A stretch of 64,000 nucleotides of DNA from Numida meleagris. Lineage: Eukaryota > Chordata > Aves > Galliformes > Numididae. Below are positions 1 to 11,405 of this stretch, piece by piece. The first letter of the stretch is position 1, and each line of letters opens with the position of its first letter. The notes under the pieces were generated by a model. The model saw nothing but the letters and a program-made list of their open reading frames with translations, was not told where the DNA came from and ran no database searches. The stretch is from positions 11,503,399 to 11,567,398 of the forward strand of contig NC_034409.1 of assembly GCF_002078875.1 (NCBI RefSeq), given 5' to 3'. A program made the position numbers and the translations under genes.

Positions 1-2658
1 TCACTGTACAATTTTACTACAACATTTTGTTACTTCCTTATTTCAATAGATAACTCAAAATAATTACACTTCATTTTCATTTTGAAGCTTAGTTGTTTTA
101 AATGAGTCATTGATAAAACTGTTAATTCCCTAATGTAATTCAGAATCCTGTCTGCTGATTTTAATAGCCATCTGCTTCACTCTGAGTATAAGTGCCTGGT
201 TCTACAGTGAGTAGTGCTGTCTGCCCACCATAATTTTGTCTTTTCCCCTATGCTTTCAACAGGCACACTTCTGAAGTTCTACAGGATCCAGGCTGTCTCA
301 TTTAAATACTCATTACTCTCCTTTGACTGCATGGGGTTTTTCAGCACTGTGAGACTTACTGAATCGGATTAGGTACCAACCACCTTCATTGAAAACAGAG
401 GAAAACAAATGGTAGAGAAATGCATTTGGTATCCAATCTATCCAATTCATTTTGAGGGTGGGTAGTAGTGTGCCAGCGACCACCTCTTACATTTTAATAA
501 GGATGTTTTTCAGGCTGTAGGGAGCTATGGACTTTTAAAGAACCCATGAAAAAAGAGCAAGGAAAAGACAGCAAATTGTTAGCAATCTTAAAATCACCAT
601 GCAGGGCCCTGCACTTCTCTATCAATTAAAGTCCTAGTTTTTGCCCCCTGCCACCTGTGTTTTACCTTGCATAAATACTGTATTAAAAAAAAAATACATA
701 TATATATAAAATTAAACCCATCCAAGAAAAAAAGACTGAAAAATCGAGATTTCCCCTTTTTCACTAGTGCTGTGTGCCCAGAGCAATAGCATAAGCCAGG
801 CTTCTTTCTACATGCTTTCTCTTATGACTTCAAGACTCATGTATAGCTCCTTGGAATAGCTACCCTGCTTCAAGGTACACTCAGGATATCCCAGGAGTGA
901 CTTTCCCGGGATCACCTGGCTGCATAAAATGTTGTATCAATTAGCAAACATAGCAGAGCCAACATCATCAAATCATCATGCCCAGAAATACTTAAGTGAA
1001 TAGATTTCAGCACACAAGGAATTTTCAGTCTGGCTGGTGGAATAGCTAATTAATTCAAATTTTTTTTTGAAAAACAGACTAGATCACTATCTAGGACTTC
1101 AAGGAGACTTCATTGCCTTACCTCACAACTCAGATAGAATAGAGTTACACTTAATTTTCCCTTTAACAGAAATACATCTTCACGCTTAGCAGCATAAAGC
1201 TGACCTTCTGAGCTTGGCATATAGGAAGGTGAGGAGACAGCCCAAACCAAGCCATAGATAGAGTCTGCAGTGAGCCTACCATCATTAACACCTTAGTTAG
1301 CACCAGGGAATACCCTACCTGCTGGTTGGCCTTTCTGTTATCATTCTTCCTGGGTGAGAGTCTAATCAGTATGCCAGCTGCTGTTGAGAGGTTATTTCTT
1401 CTCTTAGGTTGTAAGTGTAAAGGTGTAGAAGGCTCATTAATTATTCAACTCTGTGTTAGTGGATTTGGCTAAACTGAGGATTCTTTTTGGTAGCTTTAGC
1501 ACTACTTGCTTCCTCTGATTCTCTGTTGCTTCAGTGTGGGTTGATGCTGGAAAAGAAGATCAGGTGTTCTTGCAACTTGCTGGGAGGAAGTGAAGAGTCT
1601 CAATTAAAGCGAGTCGAGAGGAGGTGTCCATTTGGAGATGAAGAAAGATATGTATGCATAGTGGGGTAGTAGGAAGAACTTTTAAGTCTGGGCAACGTAG
1701 AATAGATTAACTTGTATTTGGGGGGAAGATAGAATCTGCAAAACTTGTGCTAGGAGATACAGTGTTGTGGAATGGCACGTAACTTCATGCAAACTGAAAA
1801 ATCTTATTTCTGTGTTATACTCAACCAGCAGATGACGTTACTGGCACTTAGTACAGTGCTATTATGAACGCCTTGCTCCTGGGGCAAGGTCAAATGCTCA
1901 AGTTGTTCCCCATATACTTGATGAAATGTATGCAAGAGTTTGCTGTGAGCTTTTGAAAACTGTTCTGATTAGGGAAGAATTGATTGGAATGGGTAAGGTA
2001 ATAAACTTGTCTCTGCAGAGTTAAAAATAGTATAGCTGCAGAAAAAATAATCAGAAACATCTTGAACCTTAGCCAGAAAAGGGATATTCTCTTCTATGTC
2101 ACTGTTTGCTATGGAAGTGAAAACTTTGTTCTCTTTTCTATAGTAGTGAGGAGACTTCTTGTTTTGGAGATAAATGCAATTTATATCAAGAACAAATTCA
2201 GTTTTGAATAGTACATAAATCAATTATTCCTAATTGGATTATGAATACAGCTAAATTTATCTATTTTAAGGAAACATTTTCAAGTTCACCTTTGTTTTTT
2301 TGCCAGTCTACAAGGTTATTACTGAGGTGTAAGTGCTGTAATCATCACTTTTTTTTTCTTCCCTAATATTGAAAGATTTGATCTGTAGATGTATGAAGTA
2401 GAAGTTGAGCCCTGTGCAGAAAGGCAGTACATCAGATTCTCCGCTCGGTATCTCATTATGAAAATCATTTTCATAGAGACTAGTCACAAAAGTAAGTGAA
2501 GGTATAGTTGTATTTCAAGGATTGTATCTTTGATTTATAGACTATGTGGATTTTAATTGCAGATCCCTTTTAGAAACGGTACACCTGAGGGAGAGGAGTG
2601 TTTTCTACTTCTGTTTCTCTCAGTCCTACCTGTTGTGGACTGCTTCTTAATTATTTAC
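1..2658. other. Intergenic or intronic AT-rich sequence
   Basis: No gene recognised. The open frames here are short, begin at non-ATG triplets or lack codon structure, and none shows a domain or a family resemblance. A short A-run followed by alternating AT occurs near 688-709. The stretch is treated as intron or gene desert. Confidence 0.6.
688..709. repeat. A-run plus (TA)n microsatellite
   Basis: An A9-10 run is followed by a short alternating TA tract. Simple low-complexity DNA. Confidence 0.7.
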
Positions 2659-2941
2659 CTGAGGGTCATAATGCACATTCTCCTAGCTGGTATCTGGTTG
2701 GATTTTTCTGCACCAGATAACTCTGCAAGAGTGGCCATGATCCCAGCCACGATTCCCCCTGATGCTTCACGCTCTGAGATAGTTTTCTCTCTTGGTTGAT
2801 TTTCAGTGGCTGTAGGACTTTCATGTCCTGCTGCTCTCCCAGTAAGTAAATTTGATTCTTGATCATTTAGACTCTGCTCATTTTGATGATGCTCTAGGTG
2901 TTGGAAAAACATTCCACGAAGACTTTGGTGTCTGTTCTCTT
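2659..2941 (-). other. Candidate exon, minus strand, open in one frame
   Basis: On the minus strand a good acceptor (TTTGCTGCTTTCCCACCACAG, with its CAG at 2944-2942) is followed by 283 bases with no stop in one frame, closing at a good donor (CTCAG|GTAAAT, GT at 2658-2657). The other two frames have stops. The open frame extends upstream of the acceptor to 3020. The predicted peptide is hydrophilic, rich in Glu, Gln, Ser and Asn, and includes the stretches QHLEHHQNEQSLNDQES and ATLAELSGAEKSNQIPARR. I do not recognise a family. Length mod 3 is 1, so flanking exons would need matching phases. No ATG is required if it is an internal exon. It could equally be a long chance frame beside cryptic splice sites; a competing plus-strand splice pair lies inside it (2807-2841). 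Confidence 0.22.
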
Positions 2942-4257
2942 CTGTGGTGGGAAAGCAGCAAAAGTTGTAAGTTCCTTTGGACACTTCATGCAAAGACAAC
3001 GCAATCAATTTGGAGACCAATGTAATGAATTTCTAAAATTCAAACCCTGTGCATAACTCATTTTCTGAGGAAGATATTATATAGTTGTTATGAGTTTAAC
3101 ATTTTGTTTTTGTATGTCCCGCATTTCAAATGTTGAATTGTAATATCATCTTATACTTTTTGGTTTTTCTTTTTCATTTCTGGTGTGGTGTTAAGATTTG
3201 GCTGGTAAAATTTTTTAAAATCCTAACTTCTGTATGTGGAAAGCTGATTGAGAAAACTACAGCTAGTTATACCTCAAGTTGAACCACTTGAAGAATTGAA
3301 ATGTAGTCTGTGTTATATAACACTGATCACAAAAAGCCCGTGAATTCTTAAGTATGTACTTTGATACTGCCTGTCAGATTGATTTACTCTACGTAGATTC
3401 CTCCACATGCATCTCATGCATATCTTTGCAAAATACCTGAATAGAAAGGAATTCATCTCACTGAAGTCAGTGGCACAAGAATTGGGCTCTGAGCATGATT
3501 CTGGATTGTAGTGTTTGCTTTTTGCTGGGAGCTAGTGTTAATGTCTCTAATTTCTCTTTTTCTTCTTTTTTTTCTTTTTTCTATTTTTCATCTTTTTTTC
3601 TCCTTCAAGGCATTGTATTCTTAATTATGTGCAATTTTTGCTTACAGATGGATAAAGTATTTCTATTACTATGATCTATTGCTGAGATTTGAGGAAATCC
3701 ATTTCCTTACCGTGGTTTTCTGTGTAATGTATCCAAACATAAAATTGGTGTGCTTTAAGAGAGGATAAATGTTTCCTTTATTCTGTCTTTAGATGTTCTT
3801 AGCATCTTTGCATATTTGAGCTGAAAGTTCTTCAGAGTAGGAAACATTTCTTACTTTGTATATCTGTACTGAAAGTCTCCTGATTTTTTTTTTTTTACTA
3901 CTGCCATTACTATGCAAATAATGATAATAATAATAGAAAAAATCTTAACTGCATTGTTCATCCTGCAAAACCTGTTCAGTGAAGTACTTGCTCACTCTTA
4001 AATCTCTTGGTTGTATGACATCTCATAAAGAATGGAGTGTGTTCTTGGATAGATCTTATAAATTATTGCTGTCCATGTTGTTTAATACTCCTTGGTTGAG
4101 AAATGTAAAAGTATGAAATACTGTTTAACCACTTCCCACGAAACAGCACCATAAACTCCAGCATCTCTAAATATCATTCTCTTAGTACAGTTTACAAAGA
4201 ACACAGCGTGACTTAAATAAGTAAAAATCTAATGTTTGTGAGTTGGTTTTTCTGTAG
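2942..4257. other. AT-rich sequence without a recognised gene
   Basis: Contains a pyrimidine tract (3551-3605), a T-run near 3889-3897, and a short piece around 3448-3490 (ACTGAAGTCAGTGGC followed by AATTGGGC) that resembles a widespread ancient amniote repeat. Nothing coding recognised. Confidence 0.5.
3551..3605. repeat. Pyrimidine-rich (TTTTC)n tract
   Basis: About 55 bases are almost entirely T and C, as runs of T separated by single C or CTTC. Low-complexity sequence. Confidence 0.7.
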
Positions 4258-4349
4258 CTGGTGACATGAGGATTTCTCAAGCCACAGTTGTATCTGCTGC
4301 TACTGCTTTGCTGCTTCTGTGTTCTCCAAATTTTGTTTTGCAATACTTG
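4258..4349 (+). CDS. Candidate first coding exon with signal-peptide-like sequence
   Basis: A strong acceptor (GGTTTTTCTGTAG, AG at 4256-4257) opens a 92-base segment. An ATG follows at 4266 with a purine at -3. The 28 codons from 4266 run without a stop to a strong donor (CTTG|GTAAGG, GT at 4350-4351), leaving phase 0. The peptide starts M-R-I, then has a hydrophobic core at residues 8-19 (VVSAATALLLLC) and a Ser-Pro turn at 20-21. That is the layout of a secretory signal peptide or of a type II membrane anchor. Reading past the donor gives only seven more codons before a stop, so it could be coding only if spliced. I do not recognise the gene, and no partner exon is identified downstream. 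It could be a coincidence of splice-like strings. Confidence 0.33.
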
Positions 4350-5802
4350 GTAAGGTGTTTAAATCCCAAATAGAATTGGGAACCTAAGAGATGCATATTT
4401 AATAATCTAGCTATTAATAATGATTTCTCAGTATAAAGCAATACATACTTGTTAGTAACTTAAATAAACAATTTAAGATTCAAATATCCTTGGAATAGCC
4501 TACAGAAAAATTCAAATTAAGTTTCATTATTTAAGTCTACTTGATAAGTGTATATGGAAAGGTAGAACTTCTTAAGTGTTTATAAGGCAAGTATACATTT
4601 TAAGTATGTGCTATACAAATACTTTTTTCAAAGCTTAAAAGCGAACTGTTAACTAATTTGGAGTGCTTTTTTGTCATATTTCAGAAACTTGTAGTATTGC
4701 TTGCATGGGATGGAATTAGAATGAATGGCAGGATTGCTCAGTACTCATCAGTTTGAGCATCAACAGTAGGCTGCTGCTGTGGAGACAGTGTGTGGTAGAT
4801 CTGGAGACTTTGCTTTGCACAGATGAAATGCATAATTTAAGGTATGCATCTATGCTATTATCTGCAATTATTAGGTATGCAATTGGAATGTAAAGTATGT
4901 TCTACTTATCCAGTATTTATCCACCAGACTTGGATTTAGAGAATCAGCTTTCAGACTTCTGCAGTATGCATCCTTACTCTGCTACAGTATCCTAGAATCA
5001 GTGTTGACTTACGAGGAGGCTATTACTGATTATTTCAGCTATTTGGTCACCTTCTGGTATGTAACATATACTCATCATACACAGAGCACTTATTGGAAGC
5101 TGTCATTTTCAGTAGGTGACAGGAATGTTCTGCAATCAAGCCATCACATTCCATACATCCCTTAATATTGGCTTTGAGGAGACTTCATTTGAAAGCTGCT
5201 GTGTCTACACTCAGTCAGCTGACAGAAAGATGAAAGAAGGAGGCAAAGATCAACTAGTTCCCAGTCTTCTTTCTTGAACTCATCTCTGTCCCGTGCTGGC
5301 TCTGCAGTCCTTGAATCAAATAAACTTATGACTACAAATCTTCTTGCTAAGCCAGAATTGTAGGCTTAAATCACTCTGAGGAATTCCTGCTTTATATAAC
5401 ATAAGTAGCATATTTAGATGACATACAGAAATTGAGCATTTGATCACTGAGCATTCAGCTGGAGTATTTCTATTGTGAAATAGTTTACTAGCCAGAAAGC
5501 AATAATTTAAATTTTCAAGGAAGTACAAAATTTCTTTATGCCTCAGTGTCTATGTAGGTATATGTAACGCTATTGTTAACTCTGAAGAACTGATTTAAAA
5601 TGAAGTTATTCTACTTGAAAAACATATTACTGGAGAACCCAAGGGTACCCATTCATTCTGTGAATTGCAATAATCTCATGAACATCATTGCACTGCATAT
5701 TTAGGGATAACTCCAGAACTTTCTTGTGATTCTGATAACTTTGGCAACTAGTTCAAAGTGATTTTCTACTTTTAATTTATTTTCAGCTTAATAGGTAACA
5801 TG
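4350..5802. other. AT-rich sequence, putative intron
   Basis: No exon, RNA gene or mobile element recognised. It ends where the CR1 copy begins. Confidence 0.5.
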
Positions 5803-5814
5803 CTGGTAAAATCA

Positions 5815-7195
5815 TCTGTCTATGCTTCCATCATCTATCAGTGTTCCTGGTCAACTGGAGAGGTCCCAGAAGACTGGAGACTTGCCAATGTGACTCCCAT
5901 CTACAAGAAGGGTTGTAAGGAGGATCCGGGGAACTACAGGCCTGTCAGCCTCACCTCAGTGCCCAGGAAGGTTATGGAGCAGATTGTCCTGAGGGAGATC
6001 ACGCAGCATTTGCAGGACAACCAGGGGATCAGGCCCAGCCAGCATGGGTTTGTGAAGGGCAGGTCCTGCTTGATCTCCTTCTATGATTGAGTGACCCGTC
6101 TGGTGGATGAGGGAAAGGCTGCTGATGTGGTCTACCTAGACTTCAGCAAAGCCTTTGACACTCTCCCACAGTATTCTCCTGTGGAAGCTGGCAGCCTGTG
6201 GCTTGGACGGGTACACTCTTTGCTGGGTAAGGAGCTGGCTGGAGGGCCAGGCCCAGAGAGTGGTGGTGAATTGAGTTAAATTCAGCTGGTGACCGGTCAC
6301 GAGTGGTGTTCCCCAGGGGTCGGTGCTGGGGCCTGTCCTCAATATCTTTATTGATGACCTGGATGAGGGCATTGAGAGCACCCTCAGTAAGTTTGCAGAC
6401 GACACCAAGCTGGCAGGAAGTGTCGATCTGCCTGGGGGTAGCAAGGCCCTACAGAGAGATCTGGACAGGCTGGATCTCTGGGCTGAAGCCAGTGGGATGA
6501 GGTTCAACAAGACCAAGTGCCGGGTCCTGCACTTTGGCCACAACAACCCTAGGCAACGCTACAGGCTTGGGGCAGAGTGGCTGGATGGTTGTGTGGAGGA
6601 AACGGACCTGGGGGTGTTGGTCAACGCTCAGCTGAGCATGAGCCAGCAGTGTGCCCAGGTGGCCAAGAAGGCCAATGGCATCCTGGCTTGTATCAGAAAT
6701 AGTGTTGCCAGTAGGAGTAGGGAAGTCATTGTCCCTCTGTACTCAGCCCTGGTGAGGCTGCACCTTGAGTACTGTGTCCAGTTTTGGGCCCCTCACTGCA
6801 AGAAAGACATTGAGGCCCTGGAGCGTGTTCAGAGGAGGGTGACGAAGCTGGTGAGGGGTCTGGAGCACAGGCCTGATGAGGAGCGGCTGAGGGAGCTGGG
6901 ATTGTTCAGTCTGGAGAAGAGGAGGCTCAGGGGGGACCTTACCGCTCTCTATAACTACCTGAAGGGAGGTTGTGGTGAGCTGGGGGTCAGCCTCTTCTCT
7001 CTTGTAACTAGTGACAGGACGAGGGGGAATGGCCTCAAGTTGCACCAGGGGAGGTTTAGGCTGGACATTAGGAAACACTGCTTTTCTGAAAGAGTGGTCA
7101 GGCGCTGGAATGGGCTGCCCAAGGAGGTGGTGGAGTCACCGTCCCTGGAGGTGTTCAAGAAACAATTAGATATAGCGCTGAGAGACATGGTTTAG
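5815..7195 (+). pseudogene. CR1 ORF2 reverse transcriptase, degenerate
   Basis: Broken ORF2 of the CR1 copy. The first part (to 6087) carries the RT motifs VTPIYKKG, NYRPVSLTS and GIRPSQHGF. A TGA stop at 6088-6090 lies just after a small in-frame loss in the segment RSCL-ISFYD. The first catalytic Asp is present in YLDFSKAFD (Asp at 6139). About two bases are missing near 6161, which shifts the frame. In the new frame there are stops at 6272-6274 and 6290-6292. From 6323 a 290-codon frame is open to the natural stop at 7193-7195; it holds the catalytic FADD box (6392-6403), a GVLV segment, the [11 protein letters not shown] motif and the conserved tail ending LRDMV. The 5' endonuclease half of ORF2 is absent. 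No function as a protein is expected. Confidence 0.95.
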
Positions 7196-7276
7196 TGGGG
7201 TTATTGGTGGTAGGTGGATGGTTGGAGTGGATGATCTTGTAGGTGTTTTCCAACCTAGCTAATTCTATGATTCTAT
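7196..7276 (+). repeat. CR1 3' UTR and terminal octamer repeat
   Basis: Short CR1 3' untranslated region after the ORF2 stop, including GGATGATCTTGTAGG and ending in two copies of an ATTCTATG-like octamer. This is the part the CR1 reverse transcriptase recognises, and it is the part retained in most of the smaller fragments below. Confidence 0.9.
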
Positions 7277-8328
7277 ATTACAACGTTTCACTTAAATTTG
7301 TCTTATCATACTGTAATTCATCTTGTTGGTTGGTTTGCTTTTCTGCATTCACTGAATGTATGTATAATATATTATTGTAATTATGAAGAAGTAAATAATT
7401 GTGTTCCTTAGAAGCAATACAACATCTTACCATTGTGTTTTAAGTTGTGGCAAAGATGACAAACAACACTTGTGTAGTGCACATAACAGTGCAGCAAATA
7501 AAACTTTAAAGATAAATAAAAGGCTTCTGTGGAATACATCAAACTGAATATGTTCTTAGGAATGACAAACGTGTTTGTGGTTCTTTTAAATGAAGAACTA
7601 GGAAAGGGAAATATAACAATAACAAGAAACAGGGATGGCGTTTATGCTATGGAAGCAATTAGGTTATTTTGCTCACAAATCAATTCAAACGAATTCATTA
7701 ACCTATTTTTCCCCGTAACAGAACATGTATATAAACATTAAGAATATGGATTTCACTTACTGCACACATGCATGGAAAATGGCTGCAAGAGACTTTGCAA
7801 CCTATGTAGCTTTTTGCAGTGATCTAATAACTAGTAAAGTCCTTTGTGCAAACATTACTACATGTCTAACAAATCATTCAGTTCTTTAAAAAAGGCCTTC
7901 TAAATGTATTATCTCTTCTAGTGCCATTAGCCTGGAACGCATCTTACGTTGTTTATAAAGTATGATGTACATTTGCAGCACTAAGAGGCTTTTATTAGTA
8001 ATTAGGTCAATAAAATTCCCATTTAAAATCCCTTTATTATCTATCTAAGTGATAAATTAACCCTCTGAAGAAACCACAAAGACTCATCAGACCAGTAATG
8101 CACACTCAAAGTAAATCTCTAAAATTAATCAGTAATATACCCTAATAGATAACATGGAAAGCGTGCACAGATTGCATTATCAGATAAATTTCAATAGAAT
8201 GTCTCTACTCAAAATAACTTCGACGTCCACGTTTATACTTGCCGTACACTAGTCCTTGTTTTAAATTGTCAGTTTTCCCCTATTGAACAGAGGAACTGTC
8301 CTGTCCCATGTAAAACAGTGTTCTCTTT

Positions 8329-8381
8329 ATAGATAGAATATATACAGAATAGAATATATATATAGATAGAATATATATATT
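8329..8381. repeat. Imperfect tandem AT-rich repeat
   Basis: ATAGATAGAATATATA recurs at about 8329 and 8362 with GAATAGAATATATATA between them. A 33-bp-period microsatellite-like repeat of ATAG and AT units. Confidence 0.7.
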
Positions 8382-8785
8382 ACTCTTCAGTAATATAAAT
8401 GATACTTGAGTTTCTTAGATATACCTTTCATCCATTATTCTCTGAGAAATTTTGGAGGGCTTTTTGAGTGAGTTTTTTAAAGTTTTTTTTCAGTAGCGGA
8501 TTTCTTAACAGCTTGTTGTGCAACCTAGTTTGTTCTGCTGTATCACTTAGGACCTTTTAGAAACCTCAAGTAATATTCTCTTTGTAGCTTGACTAAGCAC
8601 TGCCTTCCTCCATGCTGTCATTGCAGTGCTTGGTGTTAATTCAGTGCTGTACTCTGTACATGTCTCTCCTTAACTCTTTTCTTGCAAAGTTGTCCTTTCG
8701 AGTCATCTTCCCTTTCTCTTACAGTCTTCACCATTACTGAAAGCTCTTATCTTCCCAGTGTTCAGAGAGAGTGAGAAAAAACAGG

Positions 8786-8786
<1 letters not shown>

Positions 8787-8816
<30 letters not shown>
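8787..8816. repeat. Compound (GT)n(AT)n microsatellite
   Basis: Seven GT units run directly into eight AT units. Likely length-polymorphic. Confidence 0.9.
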
Positions 8817-10740
8817 TTCTTCTAGCTGGCTGTAGGGCTCCTTGTGAGCTCACAAGGGTCTCAAGCATATCATACATTCACAGTGCTGAAATAGATGTCA
8901 TCCGCAGTAAAAGCTTTGGGTTGTGTTCCCTTGTCAGCAGTTTTATAGTATCGGTTATGATGCTGCCATTAGCATTAATACGCTGCATCCATTTAAAGGC
9001 AATGTGATTGTTGCTAGCTGTGCTTCTTGTTTGCTGAGTTTATTTTGTTTTACTAGCTTTTATTTTCCTTTCTGTTCTCTGGTGTAAGGTTTCTAAAATA
9101 TCCACGTGTAGTTGTGATTTTCCTCCTGAGGCAGTTCTGTTCCTTTTAGAGGTCTTAATATTTGGGTCTGGCAGAGTATTCCTCCCTCTGCCTTGCTTTT
9201 GCTTTATCATCTTTGGCATTCAGTAGAGAATGTTATCTGTGGTTGCCTTTATTTTATCTCTGCAGAGTGGCATCTTGATTTGCTTTCTATCCTGCCTTTG
9301 TATATTTTATAGCAAGATCTGCTTTTATTTGAGGGGCTCTGAGAATGTGTTAACTGAATTTCAGTCACTGGTTTTATCTACAGGGTGAAAAAGAATAGTG
9401 AAATATCATTTGGTTATTCTGTGAAAAGACCAGCAGTCCTATTAGATGTAAATATTTGACACACCTTTTTCTTTTTGGTTAAGGTGATGAGGAATGCATA
9501 CATTTCTGTGCAGATACTTGAGTAGCAAAACACTATTGCTACACACTTCCTGTATGAACTGTGGGAGATGGGAGAGTTTCCTTTAACATTGATTTCTTTG
9601 TATCTTTGTGACTTTCTATCTAATGAATTTTTTTTCTCCTCTCTTTAAATTTGACTTTATTCTCCATGCAGAAAGTGAAAATACTCTGAGATAGACACAA
9701 ATATATATTTTGTTTCATGCTGAAGACAATCCTGTGTTGACTGTAAACACAGTCGAGCACTACAACAAAGTGATTTACAACATCTTCCACTTAATGCTTT
9801 TGGCATAAATAAGATGAAAACTGATTTACAAGGTCTGTTTCTATCTGAATATGAGACTGTTTCAGACTGAAAAGTGGCGAGTGGTGGAAGAGATCTGGGA
9901 GCAGACGTAGGAGCACTTACCATGGCTTTGCAGTCTGAGAAGGGAGCCTGTGGATCTTGAAAGCACTGCAGTTTGTGCTGTTGTAAAGCTTCATTTTGAA
10001 GTATCGGGTGTTCGAACCCTCTCCCCGTCCCATTTTCTTACCATAGATGTCTTTTATTAAAAGAATCTTTTGTGCTTTAAAACCACTGCATTTATCTGAT
10101 TCAAACTGCAGAAGCGTGAGTGCCTGCACATGAAAGCACTCATTTGTTTCCACTGCAGCTGCTTTACATATGTAGGTTTATTCAGTGGACACAATTTTTG
10201 ACTTTCTGTTTGTTAACATAGTATTTAAATTAGGTTCTAACATGGTGAGACATATTGTTAAGATGTTGTGTTCATGCTACAACAACTCAATGCCAGATGC
10301 TATATTTCATTGTCACAATCAGCTAAAACGTGAGGGGATTTTTTTTCAAGAGTTGCATGTTTTTGATAATAAAATGGAAAGAGAAAGCACTGCTTATAAC
10401 ATGGAAAAAGGAGGGTGAAGTAGAGTTCTTTACTAATGGCCATTTGAAAAGGGCAGAAAGCAACCATGTTCTTGTTGAGAAGCCCACCTTAGAGGATAGA
10501 CACTATTGAGTATTTCCCTTGCCTTACTGCCTTACTCATCTGTATCTTGAGACCTGCTAGATTTTATTTTACAGTCACTTATCCTTGCATGTAATATTTG
10601 CAGAGAGACTGTTGTGTCACAATTGTCATTCTTACCCTCTGTCAAATCAAAACACGGTGCCGACAATCTGCTGTACAGCCTGTCAGCTGTCCAGGGTTGT
10701 CTCTGCTCATGCTGCTTGAACAGATTTCTTGAGCCGCTGT

Positions 10741-10790
10741 TTTGGGTTTTTGGTTTGGTTTTTTTTGTTGTTGTTGTTCTTTTTATTTTG
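10741..10790. repeat. T/G-rich tract with (TTG)n
   Basis: Runs of T and TGG followed by four TTG units. Low-complexity sequence. Confidence 0.6.
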
Positions 10791-11376
10791 GTGTAGTATT
10801 CCTCTTGGCTTCTGCTGTTGCTTTCACTTCTCAATTTCTTTAGCAACCCAATGGTAATGTACAAATCTGAAGTCTGAGAGTCAGAATTCATGTAATTCTG
10901 AACTTCTGGGAAGTCTGAGAGGGTTTTCAGTCACTCTGCATTTCATGGAGGATTGGGCTGCATCTGTTTTTCATCTTTTAAGTGTCATGGTATGAAGAGA
11001 ATTTTCATGATCAAAAATATGATTTTTTGGGAGGAAAATCTGTTTTACCTGGGCAAATGCTTCTAGTGCAGTTGGACAGGATTCCTTCAAAGTTGGCTCT
11101 GTGTCAAGTCCTAAACAAGAATCGTAGTAAAGCTGGGGTTGTCACTGAGGCCTTGAATTTTTTTTTTTATTTTTTTTCTGTTTTTAATTACTGTGGAGGA
11201 ATTTAATAGAAGAAGATGGAAACCTATTAACTGAAATTATCTACCTCTTATTATTTACCTTTTATGTTCATAACTATTGAATGGACCTGATGTTTAGTTT
11301 TCTGTCCTTTTGGCATTAGTCAGTCATGATACAGATCTTCAGAGGCTAGTGACAGCCTGTACACCTGTGGCTTTTG

Positions 11377-11405
11377 TTAATTCCAAACACACTGTTTGGA
11401 ATTAA
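11377..11405. repeat. Perfect inverted repeat, 12-bp arms
   Basis: TTAATTCCAAAC at 11377-11388 and its exact reverse complement at 11394-11405, separated by the 5-base loop ACACT. No flanking gene indicates a role. Confidence 0.8.

Larger units (their letters stand above)
5803..7276 (+). mobile_element. CR1 LINE, 5'-truncated, avian type
   Basis: This is the largest mobile element in the window, about 1.47 kb. It starts inside ORF2, just before the motif WSTGEVPEDW, runs through the reverse transcriptase and the C-terminal region, and ends in the CR1 terminal repeat (AATTCTATGATTCTAT, 7261-7276). CR1 elements are non-LTR retrotransposons that prime on nicked target DNA, lack a poly(A) tail, and are usually 5'-truncated as here. 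The block is clearly GC-richer than its flanks. No target-site duplication is evident, as is usual for CR1. The damage described under the ORF2 entry shows the copy cannot encode an active enzyme. Confidence 0.97.

Noticed and set aside
2482..2493. AGTCACAAAAGT, the core of miR-153
   Set aside because: Flanking bases differ and no matching opposite arm is present.
4884..4900. TGGAATGTAAAGTATGT, resembling mature miR-1
   Set aside because: It lacks three bases of the miR-1 sequence and there is no complementary arm upstream to form the precursor hairpin.
6136..6546. 136-codon minus-strand frame inside the CR1 copy
   Set aside because: It is the antisense shadow of the CR1 reverse transcriptase.
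10006..10020. GGGTGTTCGAACCCT, similar to a tRNA T-arm (B box)
   Set aside because: No A box, anticodon arm or acceptor stem pairs with it at tRNA spacing on either strand; the proposed T stem has mismatches.
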